DNA of 64,000 bases from Theileria orientalis strain Shintoku (lineage: Eukaryota > Apicomplexa > Aconoidasida > Piroplasmida > Theileriidae), in contig NC_025260.1 in the NCBI RefSeq assembly GCF_000740895.1, positions 1,220,001 to 1,284,000 of the forward strand, read 5' to 3'. Each line of letters starts with the position of its first letter. The stretch's first letter is position 1. Made by a program: the position numbers and the translations under genes. A model generated the notes under the pieces. That model was not told where the DNA came from and did not search any database. It saw nothing but the letters and a program-made list of their open reading frames with translations. This document shows, one piece after another, positions 29,842 to 41,967 of this stretch.

Positions 29842-32301
29842 CTACTTTTCAATTTCGTTTATTATTTTCACGAACATGTCGTTGAGCTCCATGCCTGCGT
29901 CCATGCTTCCGTTAAGGTCGAGGCCTCCGCTCAGCTCAAGTGAGCTGTCCACTGCCCTTGTCAAGTCCAGCGTGCTACCCAGTCCCAGGTCGCTGAACTG
30001 GTCCTCCAGCTCGTACTGCAGGCCACCCAGGTCCTGGTCCTGGTAGTAGTTCTGCAGGTAGTTCGTGTTGCTGCTGCTGTTCTCCAGGTATTCGCTCTGG
30101 TAGTTCGGGTGGTAGTTAGCTGGATAGCTGCTATTGTAGGCGCTCGCCGCATGGTCCGATGACTGATAGCTGCCCCCTGGTGAGTGGTAGTTGTCTGCGG
30201 AGTTGTAGTTCGAGTACGTCGTCGACATGTCTCCGCTGTTTGCCGCCATGCTTGCCAGATTGTTGCCTACGTGCTTTCCAGCCACTCCCTGAGCCGATGA
30301 CGACATCCCTCCCTTAGTTGCTACTTCCCTGCTCGAAGCTCCAATGCTAGACGCGCCAGTTCCTGTGCCTGTTGGCCCGCTTCCTGCGTTCTGGTTACTC
30401 GTTGGCAGATCTGGGTAGTTTGCGTAGTATTCCTTGTCCACGAAGTCGGGCCTGTACGTTTGGTAGCTCTGGCTGTAGCTCACGCTTGCGTCTGCCTGGT
30501 AGTCTTGATACTGCCTGTTGTACTGGCGCTGATACGCGTCCTTGTAGCTCGCTCTGCGGTAGTTGTGTTGGTATGCCTGCTGGTACCCTGACTGGTACGA
30601 CTGGTACTCGCCTTGCACCTGCCCTGACTGATAAGCGCTTTGGTAGGTCTGCTGGCCTGGATGGTAATCGCCTCCACTCAGGTGCTGGTCTCCGACTGAC
30701 GAGTACGTGTCTACTCCGGACCACATTCCTTCGACTCCGAGGCCGTCCTCGTAGTAGTTTGTTGCGTCCAGCCTGTCCACGTGGTCGAGCCCGTAGGATG
30801 CATCCAGTGCGTCCAGGCTTTCAAACTGCGTCATCTGGTCCTCCTTCTCAGGGTGACCCGCACGCTCACCGACTCCGTATTCTCCCGCACCGTAACTAGA
30901 AACGAACTGGTCCTGGTACTCCTTGTTGTAGACAGGGTAATCCTTGGCGAACTGGCTGTTGTACTCGTCTCCGAACTCGTTGTCGTAGTTAGCGTAGTCA
31001 TGGAGTGGATATTCATCTCCGTAACCCGAGTACCCTGCGCCGTATTCGTAGTCTCCCTGGAGCAGGTATTGCCTTGATTCGCGGAAGGTTTCCTTGTTCG
31101 CATCTGCTATTGCTCCTTCCACCCTCTCAGTCTCCGCGTGTCCGTCTGCTGCCAGTCCTGGGCTACCCTTTCCGCTTCCTCCCTTCTTTCCGCTCTTCGT
31201 TTCCTCCTTTCCTGACTCTGCTCCTTTTCCTTTTGGAGCTGGATAACCTTCGAACATGAACTTTGAGGCGTCCCTCATCTCAGACGGGTCGTGTACGAAG
31301 GGGCAGAAGTACCTCGTGCACTTCGGGAACGACGAGCACTGCTTCGTCTTGTACACCAGCGGGTGATACAACTCCTCCTCCTTCGAGTGTGCAAAGTTGC
31401 AGTTTTTTCCTCTGGTGCACCTGCGGTATAAGACCATTTTGCGCGACTTCTTAACGAATTGTATCTCCGGACACAGGTGTGGGCAGTAGCTGATTTCGTA
31501 CGGGTTCCTGCGCTGCCACGTCAGACAGTGGCTCTTTTCGCATGAGTCGCTGTTCGGACACTTGTTCTGGTGGTGCTTTGCGCAGAATGACGTGCGGAAG
31601 TTAGCCAGCTGCTCCTCCGAGAGCACTGCGTGCTTCCCGGTTCCGTCCGCTGGCGCGCCGCCGCCCTTCGAGGCCCCCTTGCCCTGGTTGCTCGAGCCGT
31701 TGCCACCAGAGCTGCACTTTCCAGAGGCGTACCTGTCGCTTGAATCGTTGTCTGTCTGACCTCGCTTCAAGTGGTGGCTCGTACTGGACGCTCCTCGGCC
31801 ACCGGCGCTGCTCGAGCTGCTCGGCGCTCTCGCCTTATCTGTGGGCAAACTCGAGTTAGAGCCAAGGCCGCTGCTGCCCAAGGGCAGCGAGGGCTGTCCG
31901 GCTTTTGCCAGGGGTATGTCCTCTTGCGGGTCTCCCAGCTTGTAAACTGAGTTTTTCAGCGAATCTGGGTTCGGCTTGCTCAGCGTGACCGCTTTGTATG
32001 ACATTCCACTAGACGGCCCTATCGGCCCTGTAGTTCCTCCCAATATTCCTGACCCTGCTGACGCTGAATTTGCGCTGTTATAGTTTCCGAGAGAAGATTG
32101 AAAAACTGCAGCAGATTGCTCTGTTGCGTAATTTTCTGTTCCTAATGCTATCGTGTTAGCTCCTCCGGCTGAAACTCCCGTCAATCCATTCGAACTAACG
32201 ACTGGATTCACTGGTTCTGCTGGCCAGTCTCTTCTGGTGCCGGCGGAGCTAGATGTTAGAGATTGGGCGAGTCTGGTTGACTCGGTTAGGTTTGGACTCA
32301 T
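29842..32301 (-). CDS. CCCH zinc-finger protein with long Tyr/Gln/Ser-rich C-terminus
   Basis: A single exon of 819 residues starting at ATG 32301. Residues about 230-355 form a Cys/His cluster of CCCH type: [21 protein letters not shown], then [21 protein letters not shown], and [18 protein letters not shown]. The order and the [18 protein letters not shown] and KTKQC segments resemble Unkempt-type or plant-type tandem CCCH proteins, which bind mRNA. The N-terminal 230 residues are Ser/Gly-rich and disordered. Residues about 420-760 are rich in Tyr, Gln, Ser and Asp, with frequent Y-x-x-x-Y and YQSxYQ units, a prion-like composition typical of RNA-granule proteins. The last 50 residues are acidic and Leu-rich. 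A role in mRNA regulation is inferred. Confidence 0.82.
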   Translation of the reverse strand: MSPNLTESTRLAQSLTSSSAGTRRDWPAEPVNPVVSSNGLTGVSAGGANTIALGTENYATEQSAAVFQSSLGNYNSANSASAGSGILGGTTGPIGPSSGMSYKAVTLSKPNPDSLKNSVYKLGDPQEDIPLAKAGQPSLPLGSSGLGSNSSLPTDKARAPSSSSSAGGRGASSTSHHLKRGQTDNDSSDRYASGKCSSGGNGSSNQGKGASKGGGAPADGTGKHAVLSEEQLANFRTSFCAKHHQNKCPNSDSCEKSHCLTWQRRNPYEISYCPHLCPEIQFVKKSRKMVLYRRCTRGKNCNFAHSKEEELYHPLVYKTKQCSSFPKCTRYFCPFVHDPSEMRDASKFMFEGYPAPKGKGAESGKEETKSGKKGGSGKGSPGLAADGHAETERVEGAIADANKETFRESRQYLLQGDYEYGAGYSGYGDEYPLHDYANYDNEFGDEYNSQFAKDYPVYNKEYQDQFVSSYGAGEYGVGERAGHPEKEDQMTQFESLDALDASYGLDHVDRLDATNYYEDGLGVEGMWSGVDTYSSVGDQHLSGGDYHPGQQTYQSAYQSGQVQGEYQSYQSGYQQAYQHNYRRASYKDAYQRQYNRQYQDYQADASVSYSQSYQTYRPDFVDKEYYANYPDLPTSNQNAGSGPTGTGTGASSIGASSREVATKGGMSSSAQGVAGKHVGNNLASMAANSGDMSTTYSNYNSADNYHSPGGSYQSSDHAASAYNSSYPANYHPNYQSEYLENSSSNTNYLQNYYQDQDLGGLQYELEDQFSDLGLGSTLDLTRAVDSSLELSGGLDLNGSMDAGMELNDMFVKIINEIEK

Positions 32302-33719
32302 TGCGATTATAAAATTAACATAGTTGCGATTTTGCGATATTAAAACTCAACAATTTTATCAGTTATAAATTCATTAACTCTAATCAGGTCTGTCGAAAGC
32401 TAGCTGAAAGCATTGATAACAGCCAATAATTCTGACTATCAACAAATAAAATAAAGAAACCTAAATCCCTTTTAAAAGGAACTAGAAATGGGTTAAATCT
32501 ATTGAAAATAAATTAAATCGTGTAAATTTGAATTTGATTACTACTGGTTTTGCATAAAAGCTTGATATTTTTGGGTCACTACAGCCCCAAATTGCCAGAA
32601 ACTACCACACAAGAATAACTTTATTTTATTTTAAATTGATTAGTAATATGCAGTTATTTACTTTTTATGCTGTTCATCAATGCTTATATTATCAGTATTA
32701 ACTTTGATTAATCCTTCCTAGTTAACTTATTGCTCATTAATTCTTATTCTTTCGGTCGTTTGCAGGATAAATAGTAGAATATGCATATATTTTATATGAT
32801 TTAATATTAAGTTATAAGATGTAGCCCATCTATTCTATTATTTAGGGTTGCAATTCCTTAATACTATTATATTATTTGGTCTTAAATCAATAACAGTCCT
32901 TGATAACAATTTTTAGAGATTTTATATTTAGTGAACTTTATTTCATGAATTTTTGTTAAATACCTATTTTGATATGCAATAACATATTATCAACATTTGT
33001 ATTTGTCTATTATAAAAGTTTAGGCAATTTGTATGAATATTCAAATCTACGTATGTTATCCCTCATGTGCACCTTAAATTCTTATATTTCTTACACAATA
33101 CCGCAAATTATATATCATTTAAGTATACAAAGTATAAAAATCGTCAGATGAATGTATGATATCACAGCTGAGGAATCCTAGGTATCAAAGCACTTCCTCA
33201 TAATTTATGCTTAATTTGTATAGTAATAACAGCTTACTTCATACAAAATAAACCTTATAACTATAAAAACATCATTGGTTACTATAATATGCATAATTTA
33301 GGCTTAAATTCGCAAATAAATAAATAATACCGACATAAAATGAAATATGGTAAATTGGACATAGTACTGGGTCAATAATATAAATTTTAATTATAATTAA
33401 TAATTACCACAAAATGAATGTGTTAATATGGTATTATAAGCTCAATTAGAACCAATAATAGTCAATATATATTTGTGTGTGTTTGAATCAACAAATTCAC
33501 TGTTATTTAAACCAATTTTTATTTTCTATGATACAAAACTGTATTTTGTAGACTGATTTATAAAAATAACTGATTATTACTTTCAAATGAACTAAGTTAT
33601 ATGTCGGGTGTGTTCAATAACCTTCTCTACAACAGTCGAAAATTACATAATATTTTAGTTACTCGCCACAGCCAACATAGTACTCACATTTGTACCCTCT
33701 TCTGGGTATAACGAATAGA
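32302..33719. other. Long AT-rich intergenic region between divergent genes
   Basis: About 1.4 kb separates the start codons of the CCCH gene (-) and the mitochondrial-type gene (+). The first 40 bases next to the CCCH ATG contain three TTGCGAT-type heptamers, loosely like the TTACGATA octamers at 29.3 kb. The rest is A/T-rich with no supported ORF or structural RNA. Confidence 0.55.
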
Positions 33720-34176
33720 ATGATTAGACCCACCCTTTGTAGATTCTTCCACACTTCTGCCTATACGGCCATTAAACCCTGTAACGGCCTTTTTAGCACT
33801 TGTATATCCAGGAACGCACTTAACAGGGCCGATTTGGCCACTAGTCGTCAGTTTTCCGTTGTGAATAGGCGATGTTTCGGCTCCTACATTGAGGACTACT
33901 ACACCACCAACCACGCGTCAACTGGGTTTTCATCGCCCCTGAGGACGTCATTTTCGTTTCTCGTTATATTTTCCCAGGTATTTTTAAATCGCATTGCCCT
34001 TAGAGTCATAAGCCCCTAAATAGCTACTATGTACTCACGTATTAAGTGCCACGTATCATAACAATTATCAGTTTATAATGACCTTTGGGTACTGGTTGCA
34101 CACGAACTACTACTTCACCGGGAAGGCTATTCCGAAGGCCGACGGACAGACGCAGCTGTGTTCGGACTCTCGCTAG
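33720..34176 (+). CDS. Small mitochondrial-type single-pass membrane protein
   Basis: Two exons, 33720-33977 and 34072-34176, joined in phase 0, give 120 residues. The first 50 residues are rich in Arg, Ser, Thr and Ala and poor in acids, typical of a mitochondrial presequence (MIRPTLCRFFHTSAYTAIK, then RQFSVVNRR). After YIEDYYTTNH a hydrophobic segment (FSFLVIFSQFIMTFGYWLH) crosses the splice junction, followed by a short polar tail. This matches the pattern of small inner-membrane subunits of respiratory complexes or ATP synthase in apicomplexans, but I cannot name the subunit. An antisense ORF covers the same DNA and is discounted because it has no hydrophobic or presequence pattern. Confidence 0.6.
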
Positions 34177-34407
34177 GAATCCGTCCCTTGGGCTCGGTCA
34201 CTTGCGTCTTGCCCACTTAATTGACTCTGATCCAGGCTATGGTACGGCCGTGGCCTAGCTGCTTGTGCCTAGTGGCAGTAGAGGCTCCTCTACCTCCACA
34301 CTCGAGCTTTTGCCAATTTTACTGAATAATTTTTTATTTTTATGCGTATTTGTAGTTACTATGAGTTGGGCACTTGTGTTACTTGCACGTCTACTAGTGG
34401 TAGTTAA

Positions 34408-35127
34408 CTAGGCTAATTGTGGCCAACGAAACCTTTTCGAGTATAAAAATGTGCCTAGAATGGCAAAGGCCAGTCCCAGAAGACTTACAACGCCAGCAGT
34501 TTTAACGACGCCCAGTCCGTAGAATTTCTTCTTGTCAGGGGTTTCTGCAGTAATTATTGTTACAAACATCAGAGATTGGCTTTATCGCCAGATAGCTCCA
34601 CTGGATATTCCATTTGCTTTGCTGTTAACTACTACAAGTTAGCTAATTACACCTCTAGTCAAATATATAGCGAATTTTAATAATCTGCTGCTGCAGTGGC
34701 GAGACTGCCGAACTAAGCTGCAGTGGCTGCTGTTAATAACTGGCAGCCAGGGCAACGTTTATTACTTGCTGATTACCTTTGATGTACATGTCCAAGTTGA
34801 ATAAGTTGCACATATCTCCCCTGTAACTGCCGCCTTTGTCTTTATCGACCATCGCCTTTCCCTCCTCCGATATTCTCAGGTCTCCGTAATTTGAGAGTAA
34901 ATCGTCTCTGAACTCTGTAAAGTCGGCCCATTCAGACCATGCTTTGCAGACATAGTTACGCTCCTTCAACTTCGGATCCGATAAAACTCCTAAATCAAAT
35001 GTGAGTGTAATTATTTCAGAATTGGCTCGTGATTAAGGGTAAGTATCCGATGAACGTCGAGAGTCTAAATGTTGGAATTCTCTAGTTTACCTATAATTGA
35101 GCACAGCAAGAGTAATACAAGCTTCAT
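34408..35127 (-). CDS. Short thrombospondin-type single-pass membrane protein
   Basis: Three exons, 35127-35091, 34989-34777 and 34544-34408, give about 128 residues. Exon 1 encodes a signal peptide (MKLVLLLCSIIG). Exon 2 has one cysteine-poor WSEW segment (NYVCKAWSEWADFTEF) like the TSP1-type start of the two next genes, then a Cys-containing acidic region. Exon 3 encodes a transmembrane segment (VVSLLGLAFAILGTFLY) and a short basic tail with a Trp (SKRFRW). The gene is first in a tandem of three minus-strand TSP1-like genes. The tail is uncertain: a splice at AG-GTTTCG in exon 3 could instead join an acidic segment near 34320-34280. A reduced paralogue or processed partner of the large adhesins is possible. 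Confidence 0.65.
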
Positions 35128-35675
35128 TGCACTTCATATAAGTTTATTCTGTTAGGTAAAGTAATTTGCAAGGTGCCATCGCTTGTTGCTCCTTAAAAAA
35201 ATTTGAATCGCCGGTCGACGAAAAATGACGCATTGGCTAGCTAAAAATATCATCAACTTACATGAGTTAAAAGCTACCATATAAGGACTATTCTACTCAA
35301 TAGTGGTTAATATTAAGTATTATGAGCAGTAGATTTTGTTGCTAATCATCTGGACTCGTATGTAAATATGCATATATTTATACGTAAATACACATCTATA
35401 TACTAACATATATATACACAATAGTACACATACATATGTATATGTGCTTATATTTGTATACATAAACACATATTTACATATAACAATGTGTAAACATATT
35501 TAAAGCATATTAAACGGCATACACACACATATTTACTATGTAAACGGCAGAATATATAAGTAGATACCTACTTAATAGTGATTTCCATAAAGATGCTTAA
35601 ACACATACGAGCACCCGTAGTTGTAAGTCGTGAAGGCATATAATAGTAGTACATTTAGTTTAGATGTTAAATCGG
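35128..35675. other. Intergenic region with AT/TACA-rich low complexity
   Basis: The 3' flank of the 1,780-residue adhesin gene and the promoter of the short TSP1 gene. From about 35350 to 35560 the DNA is an irregular run of TATA, ACACAT and ATGTAT elements. No ORF is supported. Confidence 0.65.
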
Positions 35676-38600
35676 CTATAAGTCGCTAGTAGCCCAGAAG
35701 TTGTTTTCGTCTATGAGGATTCTGTTCTCGTCATCCTCGTCGTCATACAAATACTCGTTGTCGTCGAACCCCTGCTCCTCGTCGGTGAAGCTGGAGTTGA
35801 TTCTCTCAAGACTTGGGTCGCGTTTTCCCATCTTTTTAATGCCGTACCCGGCCGCTGCGATAACTAGGAGTAAGCCCAGTGCCGCCGAGGCGCTCTTGGC
35901 CCCGGTGTTGAACTTGATGTGCTTGAAGCCATTTGAGAAAATGTTGGACCTCTGGCCCTGGCCCTCGGTCTTGGGGGCCTCCTGCTTCTTCTCCTCTGGA
36001 GCAGGCTTGGCCTTGGGTTCGGGAGCTCTGGACTCAGAGCCGCCCCTGTTTCTCGTAGCGGGCTCTCTGGGAGCAGCCGGTTTCATCACTGTCGGAGGCA
36101 AGCCTTCCGGACCCTCGGAGTGCACGTTCTCTTCGCCCGGCACTTGCTGTGTTACCAGCTCACCCACTGTGTCGCCCATTTTTTCTGTCTCTGAGTTGCC
36201 GCTTGAGGGCGGCAGCAGCTCAGACGCCTTCATATTCTCTATTCTTTCCAAGTCTTCTGGACTCGGTGTCGGGATTGAAGGCTTATCGAAGTTTGCTTCC
36301 AATGCTTCGGCACTGAATTGTCCTTCAGTTAAATCTGTTCCTGGTACTTTCCTCTCAGGATCTATTTCAGACTCTTCCTCCTGCTTCATTAAAGGTTGCT
36401 CGGTCTGTCCGATCATTTTCAGCTCCTGCTCAGTAACCTCGTCGATCTGCGGGGTTGGTGGTGCAGGCTCTTGTTGCGATTCACTTGGCTCCTTAGGTGC
36501 TGGTGGAGCCTCTTCTGTTGGATTCAGGTGCTCTTTGAGTTTCTCCAACACGTCGTTGGTGTCCTCGTCCCAGAGCGTTGAGTCGTTCAGTATCGACTGA
36601 ACTGTCTCCCCTGCCCTGAGTTTCGCTAAAACTTGTATTAGGTGGTTGTTTGCCTTTCTCAACCTGAGTTCCTCCTTCTCCTTCAGAAGCAGCTGTCCGT
36701 CCTTGGCCACCAGCTCCTTCTGCTTCTGGTCAACTTCCAGGCCCTTGTTCTTCAACTCCTCCACCTTTGCGTCGTATTCTGCTGTCTTCTGCTCTAGCGC
36801 AGTTGACTTGGTGTGCAACTCTGCCTTCGACAAGTCTAGCGCTGTGGTCTTCTCTACCAACTCAGCTTCCTTCTTCTGTATTGTGCTCTCCTTCTCTGCT
36901 ATCAATGAATCCTTTTCACCCAGCGTCCTTTCTGAAGTTGCCTTCTCAGTCTCATACTTGTTTTCCAGGTTCGTAAATTCAGTGATCTTCGATTTCAATT
37001 GGGCCTCCAGATCAGAGTTTTCTTTGAGAAGTGATTTCTGTGCCACATGGCAGGTGTCGAAGTCTGCTCCCTTCTGCAGCAATCTGTTGTTCAGGTCTAT
37101 CATGTCTGACTCCAGAGTGCGCTTCTTGTTCTCCAGGTCTGCCGTCTTGGCCATCTCGCGCTCCAACTCTCCCTTCTTACCTTCCAATAAGCCCTTTGTG
37201 GAGTCCAATTCTGATTTCGTTGTGGCCAATTCGAGCTTCGTTGACTCCAACTCTGTCTTGGTCCTCTTCAACTCCGATTTCGTTATGACCAGATTCGACT
37301 CTGCTGCTGAGAGTAAAACATCCTTGGATCCAATCACCACTTTCTGTTCTGTCAATTCTGCGAGTTTGGCGTTCAATTTCTTTATTGTTTCATTAAGCTC
37401 TGCTTCCTTTTCGTCCAATTTCTTCTTCTGCTCGTCTAGCAATGCCTGTTTAGTCTTGTTCGCCTCGTCAAGCTCTCTCAGTTTCTCTGTGGCCAATTCA
37501 TTTACTTGTTTCCTCTCTTCTGCCAAAGCCAACTTATCAGCTTCCAATGCTGCCTTCTGCTTCTCATACAGTGCATTATTCTCATTGAGCTTGTTTTCTC
37601 TGATCGTCAACAGCTGTGCCTTCTGTTCATTATTTCTGCCAAGCCTCTTCACACGCTCATCCTCGAGTGTTATCTCCCTATCTCTTGCCCTCTGTTGAGC
37701 TTCCTTGGCTGTTGCTGCAGTTTCTCTTGCCAATACAGCTTCTTCCTTTGCAGCAACTGCGGTCTCTCTGCCCTGTAATGTGGTTTCCAGTGCTGAGAGA
37801 CGCTGTCCTTCTTTTGTGAGATCTGCGTTTTTCTTGCCCAACTCGAGTGATTTTGCATCCAAATCGGTCTTGAGTATTCCGAGGTTACGCTCCTTAGTGT
37901 TCAATCTTTCTTCCTTATCATTCAAAAGGTTACTCTTATTATTCAATTCTGTGTCTCTTTGGTCTTGAGCCGTCTTTCTGTCATCAAGAGAAGTTTGGAA
38001 TTCGTTAGCTTTTCTTTCTCTTTCGGTTACACGAGTATCTCTCTCATTCAAAGATGCCTCTTTGATTTCCAGTCCCTGTTCCAGTGCCTCAAGTGTAACT
38101 TCCTTGTCCAATATGTTGGCCATAAGGATTGCATTACGATCTTGTTGAGTTTTCAGTTTCTTTTGGAGACCATCGAGCTCAGCTGATTTAAGCTTATTCT
38201 CATCCAGGAGTGCTTTGGCATCGTTGTAGGTCTTGGTTGCAAGATCCATTTTCTCTGTAAGCAGCACCTTCTGTTGCTCAACTCCTGCCTTAAGTTGCTC
38301 AACATCAGCCTTCTCTTTATCAAGAAGCTTTCTGGCTTCTTCCAAATCTGATTTTTTCTTAAGATTGGTGTTGAAAAGGCGATCAGCGTCTGCCTTGGAG
38401 GCCTTAAGAGCTAGCTCGAGGCTGTTAAGTTCCTCTGTTTTTGCTTCAAAGTCCTTTGTTGCCTGATCACTCTTAGCCTTATCAGCTGCAATCTTAGCTT
38501 CCAAGTCTTTCTGAAGTCTATCCAACTCAGCCTCCTGTTCGCGTCTCTTATCAGCAAGCTCTTGCTCTTCTCGTTGCCTCTTCTGTGCCAATTCTTGTTC

Positions 38601-41393
38601 CTGATCTTTGATTCTGGCCTTGCTAGCTTCTTCCTGTTCCTTAACTTTTGCCAAAAGTTCTCTCTCCTTTTGTTCTCTATCCAATTGAGCTTGTCTCTCC
38701 TTATCTTTTTCTGCCTGTTTTTCTAACTCAAGTTGTTCTCTGGCCTGTTGGATTAACAACTCTTCTTTTTTGACCTTCTCTTTGTCCGCTGTTACTTCTG
38801 ATAAAAGATCTTGGTATTTCTTTTCATTAAGCTTTAGTTCTGTATCTCTTAAATCGAATTCAGCAGTTTTTCTTTTTACTTCTTCCAAATGCTTTGCCCT
38901 TTCATTTATAAGTTCCTGCTCCTGGGTTATAAGCTCCTGAGTTCTTCTTTGGAGATCCTTCTCGTTCTTCTCATATTCAGCGGTTCTTGTTCTAAGTTGT
39001 TCTTCTTGCTTTTCATGATCTTGCAATCTAAGATTGAAAGCATCCTCTTTCAATTTATGTTGTTCTTCCTTATGTTCCAGGGCGGATGTTTTTAGGGCTA
39101 ATTCGGCAACTTTTTTATCATGTTCAGCTCGGTCATTCTTGAGTTGAGATATTTCTGAATTGAGGTTATTTCTCTTAGTGTTAAGCTCCTCCTCCTTTTG
39201 TTGTACATCCGCCAACTTATTGTCCAAAGCCCTGTTGCTTGCTTCAATACGCTGTCTTTCTTTATCCAAAGTAAGAGCACGACGTTGGTTTGCTTCAAGT
39301 TCCCTTTCAACTTTTCTCTGTTGCTCAAGGAGAAGAGTATTCTTGAGGTCAAGAGCACTATTTCTCGATTTATACATGTGGGCTTCGTGATCAATTTGTG
39401 CCTTCAGGTTCTTAAGATCATTTTGCAGCTTTGTTTCTCTGGCAGCTAGGTCCGCCTTTTCAGTTTCAAGTTGTGCTTTTAACTGGTCGTTTGCCTTCTT
39501 TTCCTCATTATATTTCTTTTCATTTTCAGTCAAGGTGGCCAAATCACTCTCATACTTCTGCCTCAACTCTTGTTGTTCTCTTGTTTTGGCTTCTAATTCC
39601 TGGCTTTTGGTTTCCAATTTAGCAGATAGCTCAGTATTAGCTTGCTTTTCAGAAGCTAGTTGCTCTTGTTCAGCAGCTAAACTAGCTTTATCTCTCTGTA
39701 ATTTGGAGTGTTCTATCCTGTACTGTGATTGATCTGCCAGCAACCTGTTGCGTTCTTGAGTATGTTCAAAGGTTGCATTTGCCAAATCATCCTGATCTTT
39801 CTGGAGCCTAGCCTTGAGTAGCTTATAATCTTCCTGTTCTTTTTTAAGCTGTTCCACTTGTTTATTATGAGATTCCTTGGAAGTTTTGAGCTCTTCTTGA
39901 CCAGCTTTTAGAGCATCCTCCCTTTTGGTGAGATCAGCTTCTTTATCTTTCAATTCTTGCTCCTTTTGCTTAAGCCTTGCTTGTTCCTGAGTTAGTGAAG
40001 CCTGTAAATCATTAACTTTCTTTTGACTTTCTTGAAGCTTGGCTTTTTCAGTCTGAATTGTTTGTTTCTCAGTAGCTATGGTTCGGAGTTGTTCCTGATT
40101 AGAAGCCTTCTCGGCATTCAATTTAGTTTCCTCCTCTCTGAGCCTAGCGTTCAAGCTGTCAAGCTCAGTCTGCCTTGAACTATGATTACGTTCGTTTTCC
40201 AACCTCTGTTGCTCGAGATTCTTCAATTTGGACTCTATTTCTTCATTCCGCCTGGTAATATCATTCTGTTTGTTTTGAAGATCTCGGTCTTTTGTATCTA
40301 GATCGGCAAAACGATTGTTGTATTTAGTTTTTTGGCTCTTTAGTTGAGCCAGTTCAGCTTCTAACTCTTTATATTTATCCGCATAGAGTTTCTTTTTGGC
40401 TTCATAAGCACTTTTTTCTGTTTCTAAGGCTTCTTCTTTTTTGGCATATTCTTCTTGAAGCTGCTTCTTAATCTTTTCATGTTCAGCTTTCAACTCCTCC
40501 TCAGTCTGCTTCTTGATATCTTGAGGCAAATTACACAAACGATATTCGGTATTACCGGAAGTGAAATCTAAAGAAAATCTATATTGTACATTGTTAACAC
40601 AAGGCGACCACTCAGACCAGGTTTTGGTGTTAACAAGGAAACACGACATTTCCAAAGTTGAATTAGCGTCGAGACATTTGATAGTGGACTTTGTGGAACA
40701 CACAGACACATCCTCCCATTTGGCACAAGTTTGACTATTCGAACGGGCAGCCACTACCGTTTTAGTTCCAGCCGGAGCTGAAGAACTACTAGTAGTAGTA
40801 CCGCCAGAACCGCCGGTGTTCTGAGTAGACGCGGCGGCAGCCGATTCTGTTAATGATATAAATGAATCATAATTTTTAGATTGGTAAAACGAGTCGTTAC
40901 CATATCTATTGAGCCCTCGAAACAGGGCGTCTTTACTGTTCCAGGCATGGGTACCTAAGAGAATATTAGTAGAAATCTAACTAGTAATGGCTAGCAGCTA
41001 GCCATTTTTGAAATAACATTTGGCTGGTTATTAGGCATTTGGCTGGCATATATAACGGTTTATAGCAGTAAATAGCCAATATAGGGTCTTATTTATCTAA
41101 TATTAACAACGACTATGTATGGAATTATACCTAACTTTGGCTATCTAAAAGATGGAAGGCTAGCTAATATGGTATTAAGATTAAACTAGCCAAAAAATAG
41201 CTTAAAATAAAGCAAATCGTATAGAATGATAGTTATAAAGAGGGTTTAAAAAGTATTTGGCTAGTATTAATGTAATGTGTAGCTAGCTAAAGCTAAATAT
41301 AAATGTGTAGGTAGGGTAATTCCACGAACCTGGTATAGTAAAATATGAGGTTAAAATTAATAACGTTAAAATGTAAATTTCCTTCAGAACCAT
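35676..41393 (-). CDS. TRAP-like adhesin with giant coiled coil (about 1,780 residues)
   Basis: Two exons, 41393-41330 (signal peptide MVLKEIYILTLLILTSYF) and 40954-35676, joined in phase 1, give 1,780 residues. After a Ser/Thr/Gly linker, residues about 90-165 have Cys-rich TSP1-like segments (CAKWEDVSVCSTKSTIKCLD, WSEWSPCVNNVQYRF). A coiled coil of about 1,200 residues follows, rich in Glu, Lys, Gln and Leu with heptad character. An acidic Pro/Glu-rich stretch then leads to a transmembrane helix (ALGLLLVIAAAGYGI) and a cytoplasmic tail of about 55 residues, very acidic, ending NNFWATSDL. Acidic tails with a near-terminal Trp bind aldolase or the glideosome connector in TRAP-family proteins. 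No von Willebrand A domain is seen. It belongs to a three-gene cluster. Confidence 0.85.
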
Positions 41394-41967
41394 TATTCAA
41401 TCATTGCAGTTTCATTTTTAACAGTAGTTCTATCTCCTCTCATTAATATTCGCGATAAGCAGCTGAACTAGATAGCAAACAATTGTTCAGCCAGCAACTA
41501 GTTGCCAATCCTTGAAAAACTATATTAATTACCAGTCAGATTAAAAATTAGGTTAATAAGTGGAATTGGTAAAAAGATTTGTTGAATAGTTAAAATCGAC
41601 GGGGGTATATACGATGGAATCTTCAATTATTTTACGAAACACAAATAACGAAAGCTCTAACAAATTTGTAGAGTTTGTATCAAATATAAAAGTGCCTAAG
41701 ATTAATGATAAATGGTATAAGAGATAAATGGAACAGTAAATGGAATCTGCATCAAGTTGCAGGCAACGTCTGCAAACCCAGATTCCATGCCTCCCTTGAT
41801 TAACGAGATGATAATCACGAGAAAATTGGGGTAAATGACACGTAAAAAATATGAAAATAATATAAACTGCTAAGGCGGGAGAAAAAATAAGAATATCGCC
41901 GCGAACAAGTTACACATTGCAGACGGAGCAGACCCGACCTAATGTCGTTTCAAACTCAAAGAGTAGC
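41394..41967. other. Intergenic region between the two large adhesin genes
   Basis: About 570 bp of AT-rich DNA with repeated TAGCTAGC-like words near 40985-41290 in the adjoining intron. It should hold the promoter of the 1,780-residue adhesin and the terminator of its upstream neighbour. Nothing else is recognised. Confidence 0.55.

Noticed and set aside
33684..33914. Minus-strand 76-residue ORF opposite the mitochondrial-type gene
   Set aside because: No presequence, domain or splice partner; the plus strand gives a presequence and a transmembrane helix across a clean intron.
35701..37698. Long plus-strand ORFs opposite the coiled-coil adhesin
   Set aside because: They are Ser/Phe/Leu-rich reverse images of Glu/Lys/Gln codons and lack start context; the minus strand has a signal peptide, TSP1 segments and a transmembrane helix.
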